A stretch of DNA of 64,000 bases, taken from CBDCNP01 sp965222425 (GTDB lineage Bacteria > Acidobacteriota > Vicinamibacteria > Marinacidobacterales > DATDRI01). The notes beneath the pieces were generated by a model. That model was given only the letters and a program-made list of their open reading frames with translations, was not told the DNA's origin and ran no database searches. The translations under genes were made by a program, and so were the position numbers. This document shows, piece by piece, positions 1 to 7,468 of this stretch. The stretch's first letter is position 1. Every line of letters begins with the position of its first letter. The stretch is taken from contig CBDCTW010000022.1 of assembly GCA_965222425.1 (NCBI GenBank), positions 992,001-1,056,000 on the forward strand, written 5' to 3'.

Positions 1-1
1 G

Positions 2-259
2 CTATGCAAAGAGGTCTTCGGAGGGTGGAAGGAACGTTACGGAATCGAGGTGCTCGCGACGTTGGATGACGACCAAATCCAAATTGGCCCGACGACCGGT
101 CACCCATGGACCTTCTATATCCTCTGTGACGTGCCCGAGTACGAGGCCGTGCCCAAGGTCGTGGATCAGTTACGTCACGGTGACCCTCCGCTTTTCAAGT
201 ACATCAAGCTCGAGGCGAGAATAGGTCGGCCGCTCGAGGTCATAGGATTGAACAAATGA
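2..259 (+). CDS. C-terminal end of an unrecognised protein (5' end outside window)
   Basis: An open frame enters from the left edge and stops at 257-259, giving about 85 C-terminal residues. The fragment is soluble-looking and mixed alpha/beta, with a stretch ITGHPWTF-like in character (GPTTGHPWTFYIL) and the ending LEVIGLNK. I do not recognise a family; a small ferredoxin-like-fold protein such as a monooxygenase or muconolactone-isomerase relative is possible, but no diagnostic motif is visible. It lies 20 bases upstream of an exported amidohydrolase on the same strand, so the two are probably co-transcribed. Confidence 0.6.
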   Translation, partial: LCKEVFGGWKERYGIEVLATLDDDQIQIGPTTGHPWTFYILCDVPEYEAVPKVVDQLRHGDPPLFKYIKLEARIGRPLEVIGLNK

Positions 260-279
260 TGAAATGGGAGACACGGTGA

Positions 280-1539
280 ATGCGACGAGCTAGTTCCGTT
301 TGTTTGGCGGCCGCGCTGGCGTTGCTGCCCATGGAGTCCATCGGGGCCGCCGGTGGGGATCTGTTCATCGAGGGAGGGACGCTCATCGATGGCACGGGGT
401 CGGCACCAATTCCGAATCCCGGCATCCTCATTCAGGAAGGACGGTTCGAGGCGGTGGGAGACGTCCGGTCCGTTCCGAGCGATGCGAAGCGCATCTCGGC
501 AGAAGGAAAATGGATCCTGCCGGCGATGTTCGAGCTGCATGGGCACATCACGTTTTACCTAGCCGACCCGCGGGAACCCGAAGACGACGTCACTAACGCG
601 TTCCGGACCGAGCGCTTCCTCGAGCGTTACCAAGAAATTGGAGTGACCACCGTTCGTGATCCGGCATCGCGCAATCGGGTGGGTTACTCGGTGAAGCGCG
701 CGCAACGGGAGGGTCTGCTTGGGGGCGCTCGCTATTATGTCTCGGGACCTATCATAACCACGACCGGCGGTCACCCCACCGAGATTCAACCCCTCATGCT
801 TTCGATGTGGGCGGTGGAGGCGGACGGCCCATGGGAATTCCGCAAACGCGTGCGCGAGGCGGTCAAGCTCGGAGCCGATTTCATCAAGCTCACTCCGCCG
901 TTCAACGCCGACGAGCTTGGCGCCGCGGTTTCGGAGGCTCACTATTGGAAGCGGCGGGTCACGGTTCAGGTGGGCGGTGCGCAGGATCTGGAGAGAACCT
1001 CCGCCCGGACCGCGGTCGAAGCGGGCGTGGACAGCCTCGAGCACCTCTACCCCTATGGCGGACGTGAAGTCATCCAACAAATTGCCCGCAAGGGCATCTA
1101 CGTCATCCCCACGCTCGGTTACCACCTGAGAGAATTCGAGGGACGATACACGCACAAGCCGGGCTGGCTGGCAGAACAGTTAGGTCACACCCGCGACAAT
1201 ATGATGGAGGAGTTCCGGCAGATGGTGGACCTCGGCGTGAAGTTCGGGGTCGGGATTGACTCCAACGCTCAAGACCTCCCAGTGATTGACCAGCTGTATT
1301 TGCAGGAGCTCGAGGCGCTGGCGACGGCCGGGTTGTCACCGATGCGTGTGATTCAATCGGCTACTTTGCACTCGGCCGAAGCGATGGGGCTTGGAGAAGA
1401 AACGGGGAGCATCGCGGTCGGGAAATGGGGAGACCTGATTGTGGTGGACGCGGACCCACTCGAGGAGCTGAGTGTCCTGGTGGGCCCGGAAGTGGTCGTT
1501 CAGGCAGGAGAAGTCGTTCACCGCCGGCAGGCTCAGTAA
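280..1539 (+). CDS. exported imidazolonepropionase-like amidohydrolase
   Basis: A 419-residue metal-dependent amidohydrolase. The N-terminus is a Sec signal peptide (MRR then a hydrophobic stretch to about residue 24), so it should act in the periplasm. The composite beta-sandwich opens with GGTLIDGTG (residues 33-41), the metal site is HGH at 87-89 preceded by Glu85, and a late SATLHSAEAMGLG / GSIAVGKWGDLIVVD block is the C-terminal signature of the family. Substrate is not predictable; relatives act on cyclic amides, carbamates or dipeptide-like compounds. A GGGAG-like ribosome site (about 264-270) precedes ATG 280. The SDR gene follows after 19 bases. Two other amidohydrolases of this family lie at 56.2-60.4 kb. 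Confidence 0.85.
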   Translation: MRRASSVCLAAALALLPMESIGAAGGDLFIEGGTLIDGTGSAPIPNPGILIQEGRFEAVGDVRSVPSDAKRISAEGKWILPAMFELHGHITFYLADPREPEDDVTNAFRTERFLERYQEIGVTTVRDPASRNRVGYSVKRAQREGLLGGARYYVSGPIITTTGGHPTEIQPLMLSMWAVEADGPWEFRKRVREAVKLGADFIKLTPPFNADELGAAVSEAHYWKRRVTVQVGGAQDLERTSARTAVEAGVDSLEHLYPYGGREVIQQIARKGIYVIPTLGYHLREFEGRYTHKPGWLAEQLGHTRDNMMEEFRQMVDLGVKFGVGIDSNAQDLPVIDQLYLQELEALATAGLSPMRVIQSATLHSAEAMGLGEETGSIAVGKWGDLIVVDADPLEELSVLVGPEVVVQAGEVVHRRQAQ

Positions 1540-1558
1540 GAAACTGTGGAGTGAACAA

Positions 1559-2287
1559 GTGACGGACACGGAGCTGAAAGGAAGGGTCGCCCTCATCACC
1601 GGCGCCGGACGAGGCCTCGGTCTCGGCGTCGCGGAGGAGCTCGCGCAAAAGGGCATGCATATCGCCGGCATGGATGTCCGAGAAGACGAATTGCGTGCCG
1701 CGCTCGAGAAGGTGGGAAGAGAGACCGGGATCAAGACCCTAGCGATCCGAGCCGATCTGAGACAGGAGGAGGACATCGTCGACGCGGTCAAGGAGACCGT
1801 AAAAACCTTCGGTCAGATCCATGTCTTGGTGAACAACGCCGGGATACGCGAGGTGGCTCCAATTTGGGAAGTGGACACCGAAATGTGGGACCGCATTCAG
1901 TCGGTCAACCTGAGGGGCGAGTTCCTGTGTACCCGCGAGGTGCTGCGCCAATCCATGTTGGAAAAAAACGAAGGTACGATCGTGTTCGTGTCCTCCGTGG
2001 CTGGCAAGAGAGGTTCCAAGAACGGCTCCGCTTACGCGGCATCGAAATGGGGCGTCCTGGGCCTCGCCGCGTCCGTTGCCCTGGACCTTAAGGACACTCC
2101 GATACGAGTCACTTCCATCACGCCGGGAAGAACGGAAACGCCGATGGCACGCGAATCCGAAGTGTGGGATCCCGATATCGGGTGGCTCGACGCGGTAGCC
2201 GTCGCGAAGGCGATCGTCTTTTGTATCCAACAAGATTCGGATACCATCATCCCCGAATTACACGTGCTCCACCGCGCCGAAATCTAG
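1559..2287 (+). CDS. SDR family NAD(P)-dependent oxidoreductase
   Basis: A classical short-chain dehydrogenase of 242 residues. It has the Rossmann cofactor motif TGAGRGLG at 14-21, NNAG at 92-95 and the catalytic Ser145/146, Tyr159 and Lys163 (YAASK). Asp39 at the end of beta-2 suggests NAD over NADP preference by family rule. I place the start at GTG 1559, where a GGAG site at 1548-1551 sits 7 bases upstream; a longer frame begins at 1472 inside the amidohydrolase gene and is unlikely. Substrate unknown. It is probably in one transcript with the amidohydrolase; whether it belongs with the gcd operon 170 bases downstream is uncertain, since a repeat-like hairpin lies between. Confidence 0.85.
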   Translation: MTDTELKGRVALITGAGRGLGLGVAEELAQKGMHIAGMDVREDELRAALEKVGRETGIKTLAIRADLRQEEDIVDAVKETVKTFGQIHVLVNNAGIREVAPIWEVDTEMWDRIQSVNLRGEFLCTREVLRQSMLEKNEGTIVFVSSVAGKRGSKNGSAYAASKWGVLGLAASVALDLKDTPIRVTSITPGRTETPMARESEVWDPDIGWLDAVAVAKAIVFCIQQDSDTIIPELHVLHRAEI

Positions 2288-2393
2288 CCGTAAACAGCCC
2301 TCGAAACACGCCTAGAGCGCCTGCCACTCGTTGAAAGGGCGCGAGGAATCTGCGATCATACGCCGGCGATTGGAGCTTTATTCAAGGTGATTC

Positions 2394-2436
2394 CCTCCTT
2401 TATTCCCTCTCCCTCTGGGAGGGTAGGGTGAGGGCC
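2394..2436. repeat. dispersed CCCTCTCCC/GGGAGGGTAGGGTGAGGG hairpin repeat, copy 1
   Basis: The stretch CCCTCTCCCTCTGGGAGGG followed by TAGGGTGAGGG forms an imperfect hairpin. It resembles, in inverted orientation, the better-preserved copy at 58857-58912. Both copies are intergenic. It looks like a REP-type or processing element rather than a strict terminator, as no U-tract follows. Confidence 0.55.
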
Positions 2437-2457
2437 CATCGAGGAGGATCGAGCCGG

Positions 2458-2592
2458 GTGGAGACGACACTGAGCGTGTTCTTGAACGGCATCGGCGGCG
2501 TTTTCGCCGGCATGGCCGTACTTTACGTCACGATGAAGATCCTCGCTTTAGTGGCCAAAAACCCTCCCAGAAAGCCTGGAAAGAAGGACTAG
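2458..2592 (+). CDS. 44-aa OadG/GcdD-like gamma subunit of Na+-translocating decarboxylase
   Basis: GTG 2458 opens a 44-residue protein, preceded by GAGGAGG at 2441-2447. It has a single transmembrane helix (about residues 8-30, FLNGIGGVFAGMAVLYVTMK) with the polar tail KNPPRKPGKKD. This matches the membrane-anchor part of OadG-type gamma subunits: an N-terminal GxGxxxVFxGM helix and short charged tail, with the usual cytoplasmic extension missing. The gamma subunit holds the membrane and soluble parts of the complex together. The beta-subunit gene starts 3 bases after its stop. The assignment rests on the helix pattern and the position immediately before beta. Confidence 0.7.
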   Translation: METTLSVFLNGIGGVFAGMAVLYVTMKILALVAKNPPRKPGKKD

Positions 2593-2594
2593 CG

Positions 2595-3698
2595 TTGGCC
2601 TTCCTGGAGCATATCGGAATCTTGTCGGTGACTCCCGGCATGGTCCTGATGTGGATCATCGCTTTAACGCTCATCTATCTGGCCATCGCCAAGAAGTTCG
2701 AGCCTCTGCTATTACTCCCCATCGGCTTTGGTGTCCTGGTCGCGAACCTCCCCATGACCCACCTGATGGAGCCCGGCGAAGGGTTGCTCTGGCGCTTCTA
2801 TCACTACGGCGTGGAATGGGAGATCATCCCTCCCCTCATCTTCCTCGGGCTCGGGGCACTCACCGACTTCGGCCCACTACTCTCACAACCCCGGCTGATT
2901 TTTCTGGGCGCGGCGGCGCAGACCGGTGTCTACGTGACGTTTTTCGTTGCCCGTGGCTTCGACTTCACCCTCAAAGAAGCGGCCACCATCGGAATCATCG
3001 GCGGGGCGGATGGTCCGACGACGATTTTCCTCGCCGCCAAGCTCGCCCCCCACCTCTTGGGAGCCTGCGCCGTAGCGGCATATTCGTATATGGCCCTGGT
3101 GCCGATCATACAGCCACCGATCATGCGCCTTCTTACGACCGAGGCGGAGCGCAAGATCACAATGAAGAAGGGCCGAAACGTCACCGCCCGAGAGAAGCTA
3201 TTTTTTCCCATTGTGTCGACGATCGTGATCATCTTGTTGGTTCCTCGGTCGGCACCCCTGATAGCGATGTTCATGCTGGGCAATCTGTTTCGGGAGTCCA
3301 AAGTCGTCGATCGACTGACCGACACCGCTCAGAATTCGCTGATGAACATCGTCACCATTTTCCTCGGGATAAGCATCGGCGCCACGATGAACGCCGCCAA
3401 TTTCCTGAAGAAAGACGTTATTTTCATATTCTTCCTCGGGTTGTTTGCGTTTATGATTGGCACGGCGACCGGCGTACTGTTGGCGAAATTGATGAATCTG
3501 TTCACCAAAAACAAGATCAACCCTCTGATCGGTGCGGCAGGAGTTTCGGCGGTTCCCATGGCCGCCCGGGTCGTCCACAAGGTCGGCGCCGAGGCGAACA
3601 AGAAGAACTACCTCTTGATGTTCGCCATGGGGCCCAACCTTGCGGGGGTTATCGGCACCGTCATCGCGGCGGGTATCTTCTTGGCAATGCTGCAGTAA
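2595..3698 (+). CDS. gcdB: Na+-translocating decarboxylase beta subunit (GcdB/OadB/MmdB family)
   Basis: A 367-residue polytopic membrane protein that exports Na+ while releasing CO2 from carboxybiotin. It carries the family motif GGADGPT (residues 136-142, with the functional Asp139), the early TDFGPLLSQP segment (about 90-99) and the C-terminal MGPNLAGVIGTVIAAG helix. Start is TTG 2595 with AGAAGG at about 2582-2587. Length is close to the shorter GcdB/MmdB members; OadB proteins are somewhat longer. It lies between the small gamma gene and the biotin carrier, and with the carboxyltransferase at 5152 completes the complex. Confidence 0.93.
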   Translation: MAFLEHIGILSVTPGMVLMWIIALTLIYLAIAKKFEPLLLLPIGFGVLVANLPMTHLMEPGEGLLWRFYHYGVEWEIIPPLIFLGLGALTDFGPLLSQPRLIFLGAAAQTGVYVTFFVARGFDFTLKEAATIGIIGGADGPTTIFLAAKLAPHLLGACAVAAYSYMALVPIIQPPIMRLLTTEAERKITMKKGRNVTAREKLFFPIVSTIVIILLVPRSAPLIAMFMLGNLFRESKVVDRLTDTAQNSLMNIVTIFLGISIGATMNAANFLKKDVIFIFFLGLFAFMIGTATGVLLAKLMNLFTKNKINPLIGAAGVSAVPMAARVVHKVGAEANKKNYLLMFAMGPNLAGVIGTVIAAGIFLAMLQ

Positions 3699-3716
3699 TC
3701 ACAAAGGAAGCGAAAA

Positions 3717-3932
3717 ATGGCAGAAGAAGTACGAGCCCCACTGGCAGGCAAGGTTCTATCGTTGGCTGTTGAAGTCGGTTCCAAGGTAGAAGAAGACGAT
3801 GAAGTCCTCGTTATCGAAGCCTTGAAGATGGAGACGATCGTGTACGCACCCAGCGATGGGACGGTGCAGGAGATCAAGGTCAAAGCGGGCGACCAAGTCG
3901 AGGAGGACGACCTTCTGGTTGTGATGGAATAA
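3717..3932 (+). CDS. gcdC: biotin carrier subunit of the decarboxylase
   Basis: A 71-residue biotinyl domain standing alone, without the Ala/Pro-rich linker usual in GcdC and OadA. The biotinylation site reads EALKM (Lys37) instead of the usual EAMKM, flanked by the glycine turns of the barrel (AGKV, SDGTV). It carries CO2 as carboxybiotin from the carboxyltransferase to the membrane beta subunit. ATG 3717 follows an AGGAAGCG site. It needs biotin, and bioB plus a bioDA fusion lie 9 kb downstream. The domain alone cannot be told from a lipoyl domain by length, but the operon settles it as biotinyl. Confidence 0.9.
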   Translation: MAEEVRAPLAGKVLSLAVEVGSKVEEDDEVLVIEALKMETIVYAPSDGTVQEIKVKAGDQVEEDDLLVVME

Positions 3933-3965
3933 ACATCAACTTGGAGCGGAAACAGCGGGGAGAAA

Positions 3966-5123
3966 ATGATTTTCGAGCTCAACGAAGAACAAAAACTTGT
4001 CCAGGATACGGCCAAGCAGTTCGCGCAGGAGGATATCGCGCCCACGCTCGTCGAAGAGGAAAAGAACCACGAGTTTCGACTCGAGCGGGTCAAGAAGATG
4101 GGTGACCTGGGTTTCTTCTCCTGCGCGGTACCGGAAGAATTGGGAGGTAGCGGCATGGGCTTCTTGGAGTCGGTGCTCATGGCCGAGCAGGTGGCGAAGG
4201 TGTCGGCCTCCTGGCGGCTGCCCTTCAACATGCAGAACCTGGGCCCTGCGGTGACGGTTGCCAAGTACGGCACCGAGGAGCAGAAGAAGAAGTACGTTCC
4301 GGGATGGGTGGCGGGGACTCAGATCGGTTTCTTCGCCATGACCGAGCCGGATTTCGGCTCCGACGTCGGAGGCATGAAAACGGTCGCCAAAGACAAGGGC
4401 GATCACTACGAGCTACACGGCACCAAGATCTGGGCTTCCAATGCGGTGCAGGGGGATGCAGGACTGCTTTATGTCTCGACCGATCCGGAAAAGAAGCACA
4501 AAGGGATAAGTTGTTTCATCCTCGAGCCGAAAAAACTCGAGAACCTAACTACCCAGAACATCGAGACCAAGCTTGGTCTCCACTGTGCGCCCACCGGAGA
4601 GATCGCGTTCAATGGAACGAAGATCTCGAAGGAACAGATGCTCGGCAAGCCCGGGGAGGGTTTCAAGATCTGCATGTGGCAACTGAACAATACGCGTCTC
4701 GGCTGCGCCGGCGGAGCGCTGGGCGTTGCCGGAGCGGCCTTGGAGCTATCGATCGACTACGCCAACCAGCGGACCACATTCGGAAAGCCCATTTCCCAGC
4801 ACCAGATGATTCAGGCCCAGATCGCCGACATGGTGGTGGAGCACCACGCCGCACAGCTTCTCGTATACCGGGCCGCCTGGTTGAAGGACAACGGGAAACC
4901 GAACCAGTACGAGACGTCCATCGCGAAGCTGCAGGCGTCGGAGGCTGCCGTTCATGCAGCCAACGAGTGCATGAAAATCTACGGCTCCTATGGATACTCC
5001 ACCGAGTATCCGGCCGAACGACTGTATCGGGACGCCAAATCTCTGCAGATCGTGGAAGGTACTTCCAACATCCAGAAGATCATCATCTCCGGAATCGCCA
5101 CCGGCCAGAATCCCAATCGCTGA
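3966..5123 (+). CDS. glutaryl-CoA dehydrogenase, probably the non-decarboxylating type
   Basis: A 385-residue FAD acyl-CoA dehydrogenase with the family signatures FFAMTEPDFGSD (about 117-128) and the C-terminal catalytic segment QIVEGTSNIQ. The catalytic base is Glu364. The preceding residue is Val363; decarboxylating glutaryl-CoA dehydrogenases have Tyr there, and a Tyr-to-Val exchange is described as the conserved mark of the glutaconyl-CoA-releasing enzyme of Desulfococcus. Arg84 (SASWRL) lies where the glutaryl-carboxylate-binding Arg is expected. It is encoded between the biotin carrier and the carboxyltransferase of a glutaconyl-CoA decarboxylase, which fits glutaconyl-CoA as product. 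Electrons would leave through ETF, not encoded here. Confidence 0.85.
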   Translation: MIFELNEEQKLVQDTAKQFAQEDIAPTLVEEEKNHEFRLERVKKMGDLGFFSCAVPEELGGSGMGFLESVLMAEQVAKVSASWRLPFNMQNLGPAVTVAKYGTEEQKKKYVPGWVAGTQIGFFAMTEPDFGSDVGGMKTVAKDKGDHYELHGTKIWASNAVQGDAGLLYVSTDPEKKHKGISCFILEPKKLENLTTQNIETKLGLHCAPTGEIAFNGTKISKEQMLGKPGEGFKICMWQLNNTRLGCAGGALGVAGAALELSIDYANQRTTFGKPISQHQMIQAQIADMVVEHHAAQLLVYRAAWLKDNGKPNQYETSIAKLQASEAAVHAANECMKIYGSYGYSTEYPAERLYRDAKSLQIVEGTSNIQKIIISGIATGQNPNR

Positions 5124-5151
5124 AAAAAGCAAAACCACTAGGCAGGATCAA

Positions 5152-6885
5152 ATGAAACCGTACTTCGAGAACATGGACGAATTTGGAAAGGAGCTGAAGC
5201 CTGCCCGCGCCAAACGGGCCGCGGCCAGCGCCGAGGAGCTCCGTAAGGTAGAAGCCGACATCAACGCCGCGAAAAAGAAGGTCGAAGAGGCCGGCTTCCC
5301 GACCGAAAAGATCAACCAACGGGGAGCGATGACCGTCTGGCAGAGGTTGGAATACCTCATCGACCCGGGCACCTGGCACCCACTCCACTCGCTCTACAAC
5401 CCTCTGGACAACGAAGAGGGTACGACCAACGTCGTCGACGGCCTAGGCAAAATCTCCGGCCGGTGGGCGGTGGTGATTGGTTTCGATAACAAGATCATGG
5501 CCGGCGCTTGGCTCCCAGGCCAGTCGGAGAACATCCTGCGCGTGACCGACCTCGCCCAGCGTTTCAACATCCCACTGGTCTGGCTGGTGAATTGCAGCGG
5601 TGCGAAGTTACCGGAGCAGGAGAAGTTCTACGCGAACCGCCGCGGTGCCGGAACGCCTTTCTTTCGACATGCGGAGCTCGAACAGGCAGGTATCCCCGTT
5701 CTCGCTGGTATCTACGGCACCAACCCGGCAGGAGGCGGCTACCAAAGCATCAGCCCGACGATTCTCCTGGCCCATAAGGACGCCAACATCGCGGTCGGTG
5801 GGGTGGGCATCGTTTCCGGGATGGCCCCCAAGGGGGGTTTCGATGCCGACATGCTCGAGGAGCTCATCGCCATGACCCGTGAATTCCGAAGCCGTCCGCC
5901 GGGCGATGTCGACACCCACTTCGGCCACACGGGTTTCTTCACCGAGGTCTACGACGAGGAAACCGGCGTCCTGGATGGCATCAAGAAGTACATGGAAGGC
6001 ATGCCCGCCTACGGACCGGATTTCTTCAAAGCGGCGGAGCCGGCGGAGCCGAAATTCCCAGTGGAGGACATCTACAACCTGCTGCCCTTCAACCAGAAGG
6101 AGGTCTATGATCTCGATCAGATCTTGGCCCGCCTGGTGGACGCCAGCCAGCACATGGAGTTTCGTCCCGATTACGGCCCCGAGGTCTATACCGGCCTATG
6201 CAAGATCGATGGCAAGTTAGTCGGCTGCATCGGCAATCGGCAGGGTTATCTAGGCAAAGGCTACCCCGAGTACGCCGACTATCCGGGCATGGGCGGCAAG
6301 CTATACCGTCAGGGCCTGATCAAACTGAACGAGTTCGTCATTCACTGTGGGAGAGACCGCATTCCTGTTATCTGGTTTCAGGACACGTCTGGCATAGACG
6401 TCGGCGAGCTGGCGGAAAAGGCGGAGCTCCTTGGCTTGGGACAGGCGCTCATCTATTCGATACAACAGACCGACGTCCCGATGATGCTCGTGGTGTTGCG
6501 AAAGGGCACCGCGGCCGCCCACTACATCATGGGTGGCCCCACCGCCAACCGCCACAACGCTTTCACCTTGGGTACCGCGGCGTCCGAGATTCAGGTGATG
6601 CACGGCGAGACGGCAGCCGTGGCCACCTATGCGCGACGAGCGGTCAAGGAAAAAGACGCCGGTCGACCACTCGATTCGGTGGCAGAGAAAATGAGCGAGC
6701 TCGTTCAAAAATACCGCGACACTTCGCAGCCGGAGTACAGTGCCCGCTACGGCATGGTCGACGAAATCGTCAAGTTGAAGGACTTACGGAAGTACCTGCA
6801 GGCCTTCACCGGGGCGGCGTATCAGAACCCGAAATCGATTTGCCCCCGCCACCAGATGATTCTGCCTCGAATCATCAAGGGCTGA
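5152..6885 (+). CDS. gcdA: glutaconyl-CoA decarboxylase alpha subunit (carboxyltransferase)
   Basis: A 577-residue two-domain carboxyltransferase of the biotin-dependent acyl-CoA type. It moves the carboxylate of glutaconyl-CoA to biotin, giving crotonyl-CoA. Visible features are the N-terminal crotonase-like domain with SGAKLPEQ (CoA carboxylate-binding region) and GTNPAGGGY, and the C-terminal domain with QDTSGIDVGELAE and the IMGGPTANRHNAFTLGTA oxyanion region. Length matches Acidaminococcus-type GcdA (about 587). I start at ATG 5152, with AGGCAGGA just upstream; the frame is open further upstream only inside the dehydrogenase gene. The family includes other carboxyltransferases; the glutaconyl-CoA call leans on the adjacent dehydrogenase. 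Confidence 0.9.
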   Translation: MKPYFENMDEFGKELKPARAKRAAASAEELRKVEADINAAKKKVEEAGFPTEKINQRGAMTVWQRLEYLIDPGTWHPLHSLYNPLDNEEGTTNVVDGLGKISGRWAVVIGFDNKIMAGAWLPGQSENILRVTDLAQRFNIPLVWLVNCSGAKLPEQEKFYANRRGAGTPFFRHAELEQAGIPVLAGIYGTNPAGGGYQSISPTILLAHKDANIAVGGVGIVSGMAPKGGFDADMLEELIAMTREFRSRPPGDVDTHFGHTGFFTEVYDEETGVLDGIKKYMEGMPAYGPDFFKAAEPAEPKFPVEDIYNLLPFNQKEVYDLDQILARLVDASQHMEFRPDYGPEVYTGLCKIDGKLVGCIGNRQGYLGKGYPEYADYPGMGGKLYRQGLIKLNEFVIHCGRDRIPVIWFQDTSGIDVGELAEKAELLGLGQALIYSIQQTDVPMMLVVLRKGTAAAHYIMGGPTANRHNAFTLGTAASEIQVMHGETAAVATYARRAVKEKDAGRPLDSVAEKMSELVQKYRDTSQPEYSARYGMVDEIVKLKDLRKYLQAFTGAAYQNPKSICPRHQMILPRIIKG

Positions 6886-6901
6886 TGGGTCGGAAGGCGT
6901 G

Positions 6902-7006
6902 GAGCCGTGGGAGGCGGCGGCGAACCATTCGCCGTTCTTCTACGCCAACGAAGACGCTCCGGTCGTCGGCGTCCGTGCCATGGTGGGCATGGCCTGGGTT
7001 ATTTGA
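6902..7006 (+). pseudogene. C-terminal relic of an M20-type amidohydrolase
   Basis: A 34-codon frame ending at TGA 7004 reads NHSPFFYANEDAPVVGVRAM, which is the characteristic C-terminal block of M20 carboxypeptidase/amidohydrolases (HSP-F-Y-E-A-x-GVRAM). No upstream part of such a gene is present; gcdA ends 16 bases before. It is therefore a tail fragment left by a deletion that joined gcdA to a former peptidase locus. Confidence 0.65.
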
Positions 7007-7157
7007 ACGACATCCGCTAGCACATCGTCACAACGGCCCCCCTCTTCCGAGCCTGTCACGAAAAGTAACAATCCGCCCACTCTCGGGGGCCGCGCGGAAG
7101 GCCGGGGTAGCGTGTTAAGCCATTCATAATAAACGGTTTACACGCAAATCCCGTCCG

Positions 7158-7174
7158 TTGGCTCGATACTTGCT
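7158..7174 (+). promoter_or_regulatory. candidate sigma54 (-24/-12) promoter
   Basis: TTGGCTCGATACTTGCT matches the RpoN pattern TTGGC-N7-TTGCT, with exactly 10 bases between the GG (7160-7161) and the GC (7172-7173). It points at the PilY1-like gene; type IV pilus genes are often sigma54-dependent. No activator site was identified. Confidence 0.55.
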
Positions 7175-7409
7175 TTGTCTCTTCTCGTAAGCAGGAGGAG
7201 TGTGCCATGTAATTCGGAACCGAGCCCGCGATGATGCAGGTCGAGAGGGTGTGGCTGAACCCGTTGTTTCGGAGACCGCCGTTCATTCGTTTTCGTCAAG
7301 GTCCCCTTCGTAGCTGAGACGCTCAAAAAGCACTCATTCAACCTCGCTTCACGACCCACCTAGGCTCCACACCTCCAGAACAGATCGTCGGTGATTCGTC
7401 TGCCCTGCG

Positions 7410-7435
7410 GGCGAGCGCCTCGCCGAGTTGTTTTT
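7410..7435 (+). terminator. hairpin with U-rich tail in the leader (possible attenuator)
   Basis: GGCGAG-CGC-CTCGCC followed by GAGTTGTTTTT. The stem is short (6 bp) and lies 34 bases before the PilY1-like start, downstream of the sigma54-type promoter, so it could attenuate that transcript. The tight loop makes it weak evidence. Confidence 0.35.
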
Positions 7436-7468
7436 ACTAAAACTGGAGATTCAAGAAGAGAAGAAGTC

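Larger units (their letters stand above)
7007..7468. other. non-coding leader region before the PilY1-like gene
   Basis: No supported gene. It contains a sigma54-type promoter (7158-7174), a strong SD followed by ATG TAA (7193-7212: AGGAGGAG, six bases, then a start codon directly followed by a stop), and a GC hairpin with a U-rich tail (7410-7435). Together these look like a regulated untranslated leader of about 290 bases. Confidence 0.5.

Noticed and set aside
3717..3932. Lipoyl rather than biotinyl domain
   Set aside because: Position between decarboxylase beta and the dehydrogenase/carboxyltransferase genes, and the ALKM site, favour biotin.
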